A stretch of 64,000 bases of DNA from Apostichopus japonicus (Eukaryota; Echinodermata; Holothuroidea; Aspidochirotida; Stichopodidae). The translations under genes were made by a program, and so were the position numbers. The DNA lies in contig NC_092564.1 in NCBI RefSeq assembly GCF_037975245.1, positions 672,601 through 736,600 of the forward strand, in the 5' to 3' direction. The notes under the pieces were generated by a model. The model was not told the origin of the DNA and made no database searches. It saw only the letters and a list, made by a program, of their open reading frames with translations. This document shows positions 47,856 through 62,110 of this stretch, one piece after another (within the stretch, counting starts at the first letter, position 1; each line of letters begins with the position of its first letter).

Positions 47856-49238
47856 TTCAGGTGTGTGCTATCGTGAGTGCTAAGTCAATAGCCCGGACTT
47901 GGACTCATGGTTCGTTGGCTCGGATTGGCTGGACTCAGCCTGATTCGGACTCGGATCTGCGGTACTGGACTTCAGCCGTGCGTATTACAACTGGGACACA
48001 CAACAACAATAAAAAAGGTTCAAGAGCTTACAATAGGATAAACAATAACCTGTTTGGAACACCTTAGAACTATCTAGCGTATCTGGTCTTACTTAAAGCC
48101 GCTATAGCAATTGTCAGATTTAGTCGACTTATCCGAGACTGGTGAATACTGACACGTGATATCAAAAGAGGAAATATAATATGATTAACAGAAGCTATAC
48201 TACTATATATATACCAGTATAAGAATAAGTAGCGATATGCTAATATTAACAGCCCTTCCTGCTATATGTTGAATTTGACAGTACATATAATAATGGAAAC
48301 GTTTATTGTGATGACCGAAATGCTTTACTTCAGTAATTTAAACATTGACTGATGAATTGTGAAATTTTAAGTTAATATGTTGGAATCGAAGCCCAAAGAG
48401 AAATAGATAGCTAGATTTAGAGTAATTTCTACTGTCTAGTAAAATTACAATCGAAACACTTCGTTTAGGTTTGATTATGAATTCTTAAAGAAGCATTTAA
48501 AGTAAAACAACCAACAGAAGAAAACGAAATAGTTGCTTTTATTCTAAAGACGACAATCTTCAATAAAAAAAAAATTGTCACCCCACCCCCCCTCTTCCTC
48601 CAAAAAAAAAAGGAACGCAAATCAACAAAACCATTCCTCAAATTCGGCAAATAAAGGCGGTGATTTGAATCTCGTGGCATCGTACCCTTCAGAGGGTATT
48701 TCCCTTTAACTATTTACATACCGTCGGAAATACTAATAATAATAATAGCTTGTGCAAATAAAATACTTCAACACAGAGGAAAATATACACTGCAGTTACT
48801 GAAGGGCAGGAAATTCTAAACAGAATTGCTTAGAATTAACTGGAACGGAAAACAGAAATCTTGATCTGTCGAGGAGTCGTGACTCTGACACTTATGAATC
48901 TTGAATCACGGACTGAACTACGAAGTGTTATCATACAAAACAAGAAGAAAGATATATTTTAATGTAGCTACAGACTAAATAATTGGTTCATTGAGAGTGA
49001 TTGATATCCGTTAATATAATTACGGCATATCCTGCCAGAGCGTAGGACAATTGTGTGTTTATGAAACAACCATCTGTCGCTACCGATCCCCATCTTACAA
49101 ATTCCACCATGTTTGGCACTTCAGTTACACATTTAATATAGAGAACAGCTTTGCCTGTATGTGCAGCCGATTTAGGTGACAAGTAACAATATGAAGTGAC
49201 AAATTGGGAGCATTTCATACCAATTTAACACTGTTCGC
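47856..49238. other. No feature recognised
   Basis: AT-rich DNA with a short C-run at about 48580-48600. No genes recognised. Confidence 0.5.
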
Positions 49239-49390
49239 TGACCCCCCTCTAAACCGATCTACATATGCAAGTAGATATAGGCTGTTACCGGTGTCATTAT
49301 CAGCTACCGAGAGTTGACCCCCCTCTAAACCGACCACATATGCAAGTAGATATGTGCTGCTACCGGTGTCATTGTCAGCTACCGAGTTCA
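49239..49390. repeat. 76-bp tandem duplication
   Basis: Two copies starting TGACCCCCCTCTAAACCGA share CATATGCAAGTAGATAT, TACCGGTGTCATT and TCAGCTACCGAG. Confidence 0.9.
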
Positions 49391-51720
49391 TATGCATAAT
49401 GCTTCGCAGATCACATATAGGTTTTTGTGCTCATTATTCTTCTAATACGTATACGTATAGGTTTGCGCATTGTCAGTTTTTTTTTAACATGGAGGTTGCC
49501 CGGTCAGATCTAGCTGAAGTCATACTACAATGCTCAGAAATGATGTTGATTTCTCTCTGACTGTCTTCGTAGTAAGTTACTATTCAAACGAACATTTAGA
49601 ATGGCCACGGCCCCTAAAACTAGGAGACACCACACTATCATGCTTATACTGGAAGAAAGGAATACACACAGTCAACCAATGAATGAATTCGATTCGACAC
49701 TCGTCTCCCGGAGGACTTTAAAGAGTAGAATTTGACAAATTTTCAAAATTTCAACTTATATTCTACTACTTAAAATAACACTTGACTGAACAAGCTACTG
49801 ACCTACATTATGGAATTCTACTTCAGAACAGCATCGATAAATTGACAAATTTGATAAATCACATGTATAATAAGAATATAAATATTAGACAAACACAACA
49901 TTAACATCACGAAAGAATAACAAAGTGATAGCTTCAAGCAAAAATGATACCAAGCCTTTGCGAGAGCGAAAGTTTGAAGTTTCAAAATATATGTTGTTTC
50001 CATACTTCATTATTACAACATTATGTTGTTAGATGTGTGTTTGGATGTAAAAACTAAAACAATGATAAAACTGAAAGGCATTATTACATAGACCAGAGTT
50101 TCGGGCAATGTGCGGACATGTGATACAATCTTTACGAGTCTATTGGCGCGGCTCGCGGAACCATTGTATTTAGTACATCGGATAGACATGCGCATGTGGA
50201 AATATCTGCTCTTCTACTGTATCATGTAGAGACATATGTTACATATCACAGGATTAGATTTTGTCTCGTACGACCCGTTTCGTGTCAACCACTGTATACC
50301 ATAATGATCATATTATTGACTAGTTATAAACTAGTTATCCATTGTTCCCAGCACAATAATCTAATGTATACACATTCATTACTTTCATCAGGTTATAGTC
50401 ATGTATGCGTCATAGATACATTGGTATTGTCAGCTGGTATACACAAATGTTGATAAAACTACTTAAAGCCGTTAAAAACACGCAAATAAAGGTAGTATAA
50501 TAACAAGATGTTCTTATCACAGTGAGACAATCGTGTTTTCTTTAGATTTATAGCTCACAATTTCTCCTAATGACTTCAACATGTACTGAAGTGGTAGGCT
50601 TGTAGCTCTATTTGGATTACTTAACTGCTACCATTATTTCTTATCACATCAAGAAGTGAATCGGTTTCATTAATGTGCAATTACTTAACCATCTATCTTA
50701 TACCACATTCGTTATGGCAAAACTCAAAAGCACTTGTGCATTAACAGCTCAATATAGATGCACTCTCTGAAGTCCAAAGAGGAGTAAGTATAGAAATTAA
50801 TGACACACTTGACAAATAATTCTAGCAGCAGCAGACTTGCCGTGAGGTTGAAGTACGAATTGTTGTAATAAATAAGTGACACAAGTCGTTCATTATTCAC
50901 CATTAATCGTCAGTAACCGACAGATAAAATCGCCCTTTGTAATTTACGGTAGTTGAGTTCAATATAGGAATCAAGAGACAGAAGTATTTAAGATAGGCCC
51001 TGCATCTATTCTAAGGGTCTTCTACAATACATCTAATTAATAATCTAGCCAACCTGCATATAGTGTCTTTATATGCAGCATATATCATTCTCGAGTGAAT
51101 GTATAACTATGTTTGTTTAATATTACAAAGGTATATTATAGTTTACCTCACATTATGTAATGTACCTCCGTGTCTTATTTGACAATGCGTGTTTTCATCT
51201 CACATATATAAATACATATTCATTGCTTAAAATACTGTCATTATAAATAACAAATAAGCCGTCACGTCGATATTCCAGGGTCGTATACGTAAATCGTATT
51301 TTGTTTGGATCATCCGCCATTTAAAGGAAAGTCGATGCCATGTGGGTCGTTATTGATTCTACGATGTTATACAACAAAACGATAAAAAACCCGAGCTAGG
51401 AGAATGGCGCCAAGAGTGTGATTAGTATGGGCAGTTTCGCTATACACACTGCAGACTACACACGAACGGAGGAGGACACGGCAACTATTTTGCATTGCAA
51501 TTAGATACGATGATATGTAAATATTAAGTAAACATGGCAAAGAGTATATTTTTATTCCTCGTCCTTGAATGAATCAGTCTCATAATGTAGCAGGTGATCA
51601 AGGTGTTGTTCCTGTATGTAGTTCCATCCATGGTAAACACAGGTAAAAGTGCGTTGAACCATCATGGAACAATAGAAGAAGAACAAAATCGGCTCATAAA
51701 TCTTTCGGTGCGGATGACGA

Positions 51721-51721
<1 letters not shown>
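49391..51721. other. No feature recognised
   Basis: AT-rich DNA. A slightly CpG-richer stretch at about 51270-51480 contains ATCCGCCATTTAAAGG and GAATGGCGCCAAGAG, possibly promoter-like. No exon could be attached. Confidence 0.45.
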
Positions 51722-51792
<71 letters not shown>

Positions 51793-51869
51793 ATATAGAC
51801 TATATAGAAACTATATATTACTATATATGACTATATAGAGACAATATATGACTATATATGACTATATAT

Positions 51870-51909
<40 letters not shown>
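51722..51909. repeat. Compound (TA)n-(GA)n and GACTATATA minisatellite
   Basis: TA tract, then about 34 bp of GAGAGA, then 10-11-bp GACTATATAT-type units, then TA again. Confidence 0.95.
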
Positions 51910-51915
<6 letters not shown>

Positions 51916-53424
51916 ATTCTTAAGCGTCATCGATACATCACACACATCTATATTGTCTGCGGTAATGCATGTTCTGGTTGTTCTGAGATTATGTAAAATC
52001 TAGCCTGATGTGTAAAAACTTATTAATTTGCAAATGCTTCCAGAAAAATCCATACAATTATACAATGGTAATTCATTCGTAACATATACAATAAATGATT
52101 TAAATGATAAATTATTCAATGGAGTATAGATTGTCAAGCATACGCCATCATTTTAGTATGGCGCCTACATTTAACCCTAACGATATATTACATATACGCT
52201 GTGTAAACACAACCATCTCAATCCATGCTTGGTACATCATACAAGAACGCACGATAAGGTCACTAAACTAATTTAATAAATGTCAACATATCGTTTACCC
52301 TTCATGATTCGTTTGTTTGCTTTCTCTTTTCTCGACGATTCTCAATTGATTCAGTTTGATGCAGTTCGTATAATATCAGTGGTACGGAGGCAGTTTATGG
52401 TTATAATATGGTTATGGTTATTATAACTGCTTTCAGTGTATTTAACAGATATTAAGTATTAAGCAGATATTAATTGTGGAATATACGCATGTTTAATTTA
52501 CATCTCATCTATTTTCTTTCGATAGATGAATCATTTGCGTATAGGATCGTCCTCAGACGATTGATAGAGTATATAAGTGTATATATGGGAGTAGAAAAAC
52601 AACACGAAAAGATCAATGGGTGGCCATTACAAGGAGCTGAACGTTATATCATTAAACATTATAGTTAAACAGTAAAGTTAATTTACACAAGATCCAACAT
52701 ACCCTGCATGCTAACTAAATTGTACGTGCTTATAATATATAACCAGAATTTAACAATATAAGTAGATACTCAATTGTTCCAAATAAGTGGCTCGATTCGT
52801 GGATACATAATTTCAATATTCTGCAAACTTGGGTCCCACTACTCGATCAGTCGTTCATACAAGACATTATGTGTATAAAACAAAACTAATTCACATGTTT
52901 AATCGTTGTTTCTGTGCTATTTATAAGCGAAAGAAGTTAAAGCATTATTCTGTTAACACATGCGAACTGATACATTTCCTTGTTTTGCTAAATCTCTTTT
53001 TTGGTTGTAATATGTAGCAAGCAATCACATAATCATAATGAGCTGCTTTCCCCTCTATTATTGATCCCTTTAAAAAATATTGAGCAAATGAAAATCGGTA
53101 AGTAAACAAACCGTGCCCGCTACAGTTTACAAATAGAACAATCGATGCACTATCAAAATATTACTAAGACGCATGCTTGACATAACACTGCTTAATACTA
53201 ATGTAACACAGCATAAAACAGTAAAATTATAATGACAGTGAATAAAGGATCCTTATCATATCGTTGGTGCTGCCCATTGTCAATGGTATATTAACTTGCA
53301 TGTAGATATGATCTATATAAAATAATACTGAGTAGTGGTTGTTCAAAGCAAATAAACCAGCGCATGCGCCTCGAGTCGTACTTTCGACTTTTCGCTGGGA
53401 GCGCAGGAAATTATTTTTTACCCC
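51910..53424. other. No feature recognised
   Basis: AT-rich DNA. Only chance-length frames. Confidence 0.5.
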
Positions 53425-53585
53425 ATCCTCATTCCCCACTCCCCATTCCGCGCCCCTCGCAAAGCCCGGCAGCCCCCATCACTTCTCCCACCCCTCCCGT
53501 CTGGTGTACGTCATTACCTGGTCCGGTATGACAGTGTAGCATCACCCCCTCCACTCCCCCTCTCCGAGTAGTCTATCCCGGGGAG
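53425..53585. other. C-rich islet
   Basis: About 160 bp dominated by CCCC steps (CCCCACTCCCCATTCCGCGC and CCCCCTCCACTCCCCCTCTC), with CpGs. It is out of keeping with the flanks and possibly a repeat-element end. Confidence 0.4.
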
Positions 53586-54290
53586 GTATTCAATTTAGAG
53601 CAAACCCTCTGCAGAAAAATTCTGTCTCGTGAAAGGCTCCGCACCATGATATATGCTGCCGCGATTTTCTCTAAACATTAAGTTTGATGGTTAGTTTGAG
53701 AGGTAACCGACTTGAAAAGATTACTATTATGATTACCTTAGATCTGTCTAATCAGTGTTTTTGACATGCAGTATCGATAATGTATTTAATGAGAAATATG
53801 TAATTGCATATATGTATAATTGTACTGGAACAAACAGAAATGCATGAGTAGTTAAGAACAAACCAGCCATAATGTAACTTTTGCTCGCTACATATTGTGA
53901 GATACAGCTGCACTTAGTCCAGTGTCCAATTTCCCGAGGGGGTTGAACACTAGCTTAGAACCCCCTGCAGGATAAAATAATCCAAGGAAGGGGACATTAT
54001 ACACTATCACAGACCGCCAGCCCTTTCTCCATTGAGAACACGGCATTCTGATCAAAATAAATCTCATCAGTAAACTATGACATCTTCAGTATGTATGATT
54101 AGAATGAGATTGTTGAATGACCCTGGTAAGAGGTTACAGCCACATGTACTTCCGCCACATTGTCGTTGAAAGTTATCCATCACCTCCAAGAAAGAAAACT
54201 TGCAGGGTGATCATTCAAGCCTGTTAGCCCCCTTCACTCATTCAAAGCGTGTCGTTAAAGAGCGACAACCACTCCATCAAAAGTAATTGT
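53586..54290. other. No feature recognised
   Basis: No gene recognised. Confidence 0.4.
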
Positions 54291-54381
54291 AACCTCTGTG
54301 TTCATAGGCTGCACCTAAGGGGCACCCCATCAAGTAACCTCTGTGTTCATTGGCTGCACCTATAGGGGCACCTCATCAAGT
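54291..54381. repeat. 45-bp tandem duplication
   Basis: AACCTCTGTGTTCATAGGCT and GCACC...CATCAAGT occur twice, at 54291 and 54336, with three or four differences. Confidence 0.9.
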
Positions 54382-54613
54382 GATGAAATGACCTCACCTT
54401 AATCTCATCTTTTCCAACAGTCCGCAAGTTATTATATGGATTTAAATCAGACGATATTGACCACACTTGCCTCATATTTTCGGTTTATTTTAAGTGCGTC
54501 CTAAAACAATTTTCTAGTAATTGTGTTTGGTTTGCTCTCTTAGGTTTGGAGTCATTATGGATTTTTATTTATAAGCAATCACCTCTGATCACAAAGAAAT
54601 CCATTGAAGTACT

Positions 54614-54760
54614 ATGCTTAATTACCTTGTAAGTTTGTGGATGTTATTACAAATCCATTTAGGTAATATGTTAATTACCTTCTAATTTTGTGGATGTTAT
54701 TACAAATCCATTGAGGTAATATGCTTAATTACCTTCTAATTTTGTAGATGTTATTACAAG
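54614..54760. repeat. About 54-bp triplicated unit
   Basis: Three copies start ATG-TTAATTACCT at 54614, 54668 and 54721 and contain TGGATGTTATTACAA. Each junction forms the inverted repeat AGGTAAT-n-ATTACCT. Confidence 0.9.
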
Positions 54761-57700
54761 TTTCTGTCAGCAAAACACACCTTTTATGATTGACAAAACA
54801 AGAAAAGAAATGTACTATTTCTGGCGCATATGGAAATGTCATCCCTTAATCATTTTTCTTTAAGTCGTAAGATTTATGGAGTTGTTTTGCTATCGAACCA
54901 TCGAAGCATAGAAACTGAAAGAATTGTCTCGAATTTCTGAAACTCATCAGTTAAAATATACAAAAATGGAACTTGTGTCAGAAAAATATGATTTCACCTT
55001 GGCAAATATATAATACGTCAACAGCACATGTATAAAAGAACACATAAATAAAATATAGATTAAAGTATTATATCTTGAAAATAAGTTCTCTAATTAGAGA
55101 GAGGATTAGAGAGAGGATTAGAGAAAGAAAGTGCGCAAAGAAGTGGACTGAGAGAGGAAGAGTTTTGTCAGATTTAACATTTATTAATAATTAAGATATT
55201 TTTGATAAGACAACTATTTCAGAATGTACGAATATTCGCCAGCCTTAAATGAAATGAACAGAAGAATGTTTGCTAGTAAAAAAGTGAACTTTAAAGTGAT
55301 ATGAGGAAATTATTAATAACTTCAAAGACCTGAGATGCAACCAGCGTTTATGGAAACAGTTGAAATATTCTACATGAAGGTCAAAAACCTGATGGCTTTC
55401 CTGTCATGTAAGGCTTTCAATCAAATATCGAGTTACCATGGATACCTGGTTCACCTTTTGTTATACCTTCAGTTGTTAAGTGGATTGTTGGACTTTATAT
55501 ATAGCGGAAATGTATATAATGTGAAAGCGTTACAACTGTAAAATTAAAATGGAATAAAGACATTTAGTTTAGAAGTAAGAAATTTGGTGCCCTTGACGAA
55601 TCGTAACAACTTGGATGAAAAACTATTTTAATTATGATTGAAAATAAGATATCAGCAAACAACTCTGCAATTTAATAATTGCATTGAAATCATGTTGTTA
55701 ATTACAACTAAAAATACATCTCATTAGCAGCAGTTGGTTTCTCCATGACATATAGTTTTGATTTTACTGTTTTGCTTCATAGAAATATAATTGTCTATTC
55801 TCTTTTAGGTATAATTAGTGCCGTTTTAATTTTGGAACAAACAATAATGCAGTTAATATTTAATAAGTGTTTACCGTGTGCGTACTTTGTTATTCAAACC
55901 ATTGAATACTGTCTGTTAAAACCCGACATGCTACGGTAGAGTACTGCATTATTAGAGTCCTGAATGAGGTTGATCTTTGAATGATTTATATTTTAATAAC
56001 ATGAGCACGACAAGTCGACTCAGTTATAATTACCTGTCCAATACTACGACAGTGAACGCCATAATGTTTATAACCTTGTAAACATCTATCAAGCTCCTTG
56101 ACAAGCACATAACAACATTGATCTACACTGAAAGAAAAAAAACATGTTACAGTTTCTGTGTAATTGCAAACATTAACTTATATTTCAATACGCAATTTTA
56201 ATATTTGCCTGAATATGTGACAGGCCAAAAAAAAAAGAGGTAAATCACGGAAATTTAATAACACAAACACACAAAAACTAACGAAAAAGAAATAAAAAAA
56301 CGTATTTAATTGGCAGGAACCCGAGTATTTTAGCTGTCGGCCTAGAAGAGATATTACCTTCTATGGTGCGATACTCATTCGACCTCCCCCCCCCCCGCCC
56401 GCAGCCCGCACCCCCGCTTCCATCACATGATACGCAAGCTGTTTCACGTATAGAATGAATCATGTTATTTTGAAAGAATCAGCTAACATTGTTCAAAGTA
56501 GTTAGTAATTTTACATTATTCTCATTTAAAAGTACCGTAATTAATTCAACATTGTAGCCCTGTGCATGAGTAATAAACAACGCATAATAACATAAGAATA
56601 GCGTATCCAGAACGTCGTGTCACACTAATCAGGAATTGGGCCTTAAATGTAGAGCATCATTCTAGATTTCAATATCCTATGTTGTCACAGAGAGAGAGAG
56701 AGAGCTAGCTAGCTTTGATCTTTCCTTTTTAATATTTGATTTTTCTTCTATTGGCCTACTAGCAAAACGGACTCTGTTAATTAACGTATTTAACTGCGAA
56801 GCTTTCTTGCTTTAAGATGTAACTGTTTAATCAATACATTGTACAATAGTTTCAATAAACCTTTGTTGCACAGAATTCGCAGACTATAGTCTTTTAATTT
56901 AGAATTTAATTAAAATACGAAGAGAAAAGAAACATATTTCTTACTTACCAGAAATCTGTTATACTTCCCAGGAAGAAAAGAAAACTCAAATAACAATGGT
57001 GAGTTTATCTTTTAAACGCGTTCACAAGCTTTTAGGTTCCTTGTTTTATATTACTCCGACATTTTGGAGAAAAAGTTTTCGATCACGGAAAATATAGGAA
57101 AAAAATGTTCTTTCCTTTTCTCTTTATGTTCCAGATATATTAAAATGAATGTAACCCATCAAAACAATCCAAAAAAAGATTACACTCGTTGGAGGATATA
57201 GAAATCCTGTCACAATCTTCCTTACAAGTAGAGTAACTATATAAAGCTATAACCAGCACACTGATGGCCTCAATTATGCAAAGCTATTTCTAGAGTCTTT
57301 TGAGAAGCGACTACTAACTACATGCATTTTATACCAGCTGCCCACAAGTTTCGGCAGCACTTCTGAGCGCGCCAATCCACAATAGAACTGAGAGGCTCAG
57401 GTATGACGTAGGCAAAATTACAAGGATGAGCGGCGAGTTAAAGATCCCATAGAAAATATTCAAGGCTACAACTTTGCGAAAGGGAAACGACTAAGCAGAG
57501 GACAAAACAAGCTTGAAGACGCAATTTTGTCCAATAATACGTACTTATTTTAGATAGTAGTCGGAAGTTGATTATAAGTGGTGTAGGCGAAAACCCGCGC
57601 TCACGTGTAAGCATGTCAAGACAAAATAAGGACGTAATCAGCGCATAGCAGGCAGTAACGTGCGTCGCTTTGTGTAACGGAATATTCCAATTGGAGAAAG

Positions 57701-58204
57701 GTAGGCGGAGTTCTCGCTAATTATGATGTATTCATATCCGATAAGAACTGAACTTAATTCGATGATTGGCCTGTAGAAGTCTATATCATTCTGATTGACA
57801 CTTCGGTATAGTTGAAGGTGAAAGAGTGTAAGCCTGTATTGTAATGCATCATAATGCACAGGACTTTAAGTATTCGTATAATGACGTATATGGACTTCCC
57901 ACCGGCTGGGTACGAACGAGTACCACAATACATTCTATGATATCCAAACCAACGCCAGGAAATATCCTTAGGAAATGTTGGAAAGGATATATGCTAAGAA
58001 AGTGTGTTCTTTGTTAATGGAAATGCATTTCCGATCGGATGTATGCACTTACAATTAAGCGAACTGTGATATACAAGATATATATGACATGGATATATTG
58101 ATATATTCAATCAAACAAAACAACTTATGTATCCTATATGAGAATTAGGATTGAAAAGAATGGTGAAATCAAACTGAGCATAACATCTTCATGACAACAA
58201 ATAG
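54761..58204. other. 3.4 kb without a recognised gene
   Basis: AT-rich DNA. GAGAGAGGATTA is repeated at about 55096-55125. A C-run (CCCCCCCCCCGCCC) lies at about 56387-56400, and a GAGA run followed by GCTAGCTAGCT at about 56691. Slightly more CpG occurs at 57360-57680. No exon was convincing. Confidence 0.45.
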
Positions 58205-58285
<81 letters not shown>

Positions 58286-58286
58286 C
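58205..58286. repeat. (TA)n microsatellite
   Basis: About 80 bp of TA with ATGTA and TACATA interruptions. Confidence 0.96.
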
Positions 58287-58857
58287 ATACGGATACCCGG
58301 GAACCGGCGTTGAAAACTTCAGGTCATTTAAGTCACTTTATCAATGTTTCCTCATGTTCGGTTTGCGTAAACAAATCCTTTTAGAGTAATATGCCACCCA
58401 AACCTGTTCAACTTGCTTTCACTTTACTATAAATCAAGAAAACTATGATAAATTAGTGGATTCCATGACTTGGAGTCGTGTTATTTTTAACACGTTTCAT
58501 ATTACTATTATTATACATTATATTATGAGCAGTTTAGTGATTGCCTACATCCAAATTAGATGAATTACCACAAATGCATGGACATACAATCAGAAAAGCA
58601 ATCAGATAAGAATATGAAAGGAAGGAAACAAACTGTCAGACCGACAGACAGACAGACAATTATAAAAAAACATCAAAGCAAATAAATTAACAGACAAATA
58701 TGATAGTTTATTCCCTCTCCTTGCCGACGGCTGGCATGACGGGTGATGAGAGGGCAGTAGAGGGTTTGACTATAGTGACCATTCATATTACCTCAATCGT
58801 CATTTCGAAACACTTTGATTGTTCCCTAATTGTTCCTAATGCATTGTTTGTTTGTTT

Positions 58858-58913
58858 ATATATATATATATATATATATACATATTGAGATATATATATA
58901 TATATACATATAT
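58858..58913. repeat. (TA)n microsatellite
   Basis: TA with an ATTGAGATA interruption. Confidence 0.92.
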
Positions 58914-59762
58914 TATAACTATAGCTACATTCTTTTCAATTAATTTTACACTATCTATTCGTAAGTAAACATCCCTTAACACGATATAACCGTATACCTT
59001 GTAATCTATGTCAAAGCCTTGACACTGCATTACAATTTTGTTTGCAATAACACATGACCTTCAACCAACCTTGCTGGAACTAGTACTCCTTAATAAAACT
59101 TTGTTTAGTCTGTCATATTTAACTGTGAGTCGATTTCCATTAACATTTTTTTTTAGCTTTTTCTTATTTGTCAAACAGTAATCGTCGTAATACAAAAAGT
59201 GCTGAGGGCAAGATATCTTTATGTTCACTACACACAACTTGAAGGTTACATCACATAATTGTCTGCTCTTGTATTTATTTTCTGTCATAGTAACTGACAT
59301 TGTTTCACTTAATAGGTACGATACTGTTTTACATCTTGGTGCCAGTGTACTTACATCTTTGTTTCAGTAACTTATAATTAGGATGAAAAACACAATAGAT
59401 TTTATTTTCTTTGTAAGGTGCGTGACGTCATACTAAGGGAAGGTACTCGATAGCGTGATGTGAAGTAGATTTATGTGAAACAATGTTATTGAATGTTGAT
59501 GATTGAATAAGCTTATGTAAGAGAGATGTGGAAACAAATAATTCATAAATAAAAAATAAAAGCAAGACTCTAAATTAACGCGACTACGCTTTGCAATATT
59601 GTTCCTATAAGTTAGACATTACAACCAACGGTTCCAAACACATTTCTTTTTAATGGCAGCAACAACAATGTTCACCCACTAATATGCAAATTTTAATCAA
59701 AGTCTACGTAAATAAGTTATGCGTATTCGTGCCTCGTTCAACGGCGTGTGAATGATTTGAAA
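58914..59762. other. No feature recognised
   Basis: AT-rich DNA. Confidence 0.4.
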
Positions 59763-60118
59763 AGTGATGTAGGGGGCGGGGGAGGGGGTTAAAACTCAAC
59801 CAATATGGAAAGTTAGAGGCGAATGAATTATTTTAAGGAGTATCCGTGTAGGGGTCCGGGTGATCCCTCCGCTCATATTAATTAGAATTTAGACGTCAAA
59901 AAGTGCACTTTGAAGTGTATTTAGACCATTCAACAAATTGAGTATATGATTAACCTACAAACGTTGCGCCAAGAAATACTTTTGATTTGTTGGTGTGAAG
60001 TTGTCGGTGTGCACCCGTAGCAGTGGTCTAAATGTAAAAATCCCCCAAATTAACCCATTTCTCCGACGTCTGTTATGCGCCTCCCCCACCCTATACCCCT
60101 TGCGCACGCCCCTGTTCT
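59763..60118. mobile_element. Dispersed repeat with G-rich and C-rich ends, copy 2
   Basis: Left side AGGGGGCGGGGGAGGGGGTT, core TTTAGACGTCA (59888) and GGTGTGCACCCGTA (60006) followed by GTGGTCTAA, right side GCGCCTCCCCCACCCTATAC and TTGCGCACGCCCCTG. It shares order and spacing of landmarks with 41077-41450 but is well diverged, so the family is old or has several subfamilies. Confidence 0.5.
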
Positions 60119-61769
60119 AGAGAAATGTTCTTAGCCTGTACCAGGGAGTTGTTTTCCATAACAACTCCCTGCTTGTACTAAAAGTGAAAGAAGTTGTTAA
60201 CGGAAATTGGTACGTCGCAAGAACTATTTTCTTCTTGTGATCCAAAAATATCATACACTGCAAAGAAATTACCACCACCGGTGGTAGAGAGGAATATAAC
60301 ACAAATAAGTAAATGGGATGTAATATAGTTATATTATTAGTTGCATTCACCAGAGTAAATCCCACTGATTTATTCTTGGTAACAACTCATCAATAATAAT
60401 GTATATGTCAGGTTAACTTGTTCTCGTAATCACGAGTTCGCTGTGCTCGGCGAACTGATCAGTAGCGATATCTATTACCAACATTTGCTGCTATCAGTAT
60501 AGTGCAGATATAAATTGCAGTATATATATTCGAATAAAACTGTCAACCACTGTCATCAAAGAGATCTAATTTGTTTGTTTAACATCTAGTCATGTAGAAT
60601 ACCTTATGCTTTATACTTTAAAATGACATAAATATCATTGTGTTTTATATTTCAGAAAACATAAAAAGTCATCTTTATTTCTGTTTAAAGAATGATTAAC
60701 TATTAACTTTTTTATGTGAAAATGAAAACAATGTAAGAAAGAAAACTACATCTTGTGCGTTTCATCAGTGAAATCTACAATTTATGCTCTTCAGCTAATG
60801 GCAATTCTCAAGTTTAGATTTGGCAATAAAAAAACGTGTTGCTTTTATATGCTTCTCAATGTTTAGCAACCCATCGCTTCGTCATTCAAAGCAAATAAAT
60901 AAGTTTCTTACAAAGGTACACAAGTTCACGTTAAAATCAGACAATTAATGACATTACTGAAATTGGTTATTGAACAGTTGAGTCTTCAATTTATCATTAC
61001 ACGACATTCTGTTATTTAGTAATTTTTTAAAACACTATTTCTAATTTAGTTTGCTGAGATCACCTATCTTGATGTTTTCAAAACGTAACATGCAAATGTT
61101 GTTACTTATCTTGAATGCAGTGTTTATCTTTTAAACGCCAAAACTACTCATCAAACGTGATGATGTTCTGATATGCCCATGCTATTCCCATGCTTAATGT
61201 TGATAATGTTACGTGATATATTGCTGATGTAAACGGAATGTCGCTGTTAATTATAAACGTGTATACATGATGATCATTAAACGTTGGACAATATGATAAA
61301 CTTAACAAAGTCTTCTGATTTGGTGACGTTTTGTGGCGCATACAGAACGGCAAAAGCTCACGATATCATGATGAGGTTATGTATATACATGTGGCCATCT
61401 ACTGCATAATGCGTTGAGTGTTTTGTTGTACATATCACTGCAGAACAACAACCAACAGGTTTAAATCCAGTCATAAATCGGTTTACAATGAAGATATACA
61501 TTAACGTTCATAATACCATCACATCTGGTCAACTTTCCTTATTAATTACCATCATCTTATTGGTCAGTGTTCTCCGTAAACAGACTAGTTTCTCTATGAA
61601 CAGTAATAATACTAGTCATCATTTAGACATAAAATACTACATTGTAATTTTAGAGAGGAATTCATTTTAAATCGTTAGAGATGCTAGTCTGTGCTCTCAT
61701 AATTTGAAAACAATTGAGTTTCATCCAATATTACTGATTGATAAATTTATTATTTATACTTATTATAGT
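60119..61769. other. No gene recognised
   Basis: CAGGGAGTTGTTTTCCATAACAACTCCCTG at about 60141-60170 is a 13-bp inverted repeat with a short loop. The rest is AT-rich. Confidence 0.45.
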
Positions 61770-62110
61770 CGCGCACAACCTACAGGGTGTATTTAAAGGC
61801 GATATCGCTCGTAGACTTTTTTTAGAGGGCGCTGGCATTTTCGAGGTTTCAGCGAGGTTTAATGGGACCCCGAAAACTCACGTGACCTCGGTGGCAAATT
61901 TAGATCAGTGAATAGCACAGGCAAGCGTATGCGTAACAAGCCCGTACCCATGCACACATAATGTTATAACACAGCATTTCAGATTATTGTGCTGTTTACC
62001 GCAAAGGATTTTCGTACGCGATAGGTTGTTGTTTGTGTGCCTTTTGAGTAAAGAATACTGTACGATTTTCGTACAAATACATTCGATTAGACTAGAGTAT
62101 AGTGACAATC
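61770..62110 (+). promoter_or_regulatory. CpG-richer promoter-like stretch
   Basis: GTCGCGCACAACC, GGCGATATCGCTCGTAGAC, GAGGGCGCTGGCATTTTCG and CTCACGTGACCTCGG (E-box) give a CpG and G+C content above the local average. It lies directly upstream of the candidate exon at 62111. No TATA box was assigned. Confidence 0.3.

Noticed and set aside
49580-49648. Possible 22-codon minus-strand terminal exon after TTCCTTTCTTCCAG
   Set aside because: The acceptor is good but the coding stretch is too short and has no partner exon.
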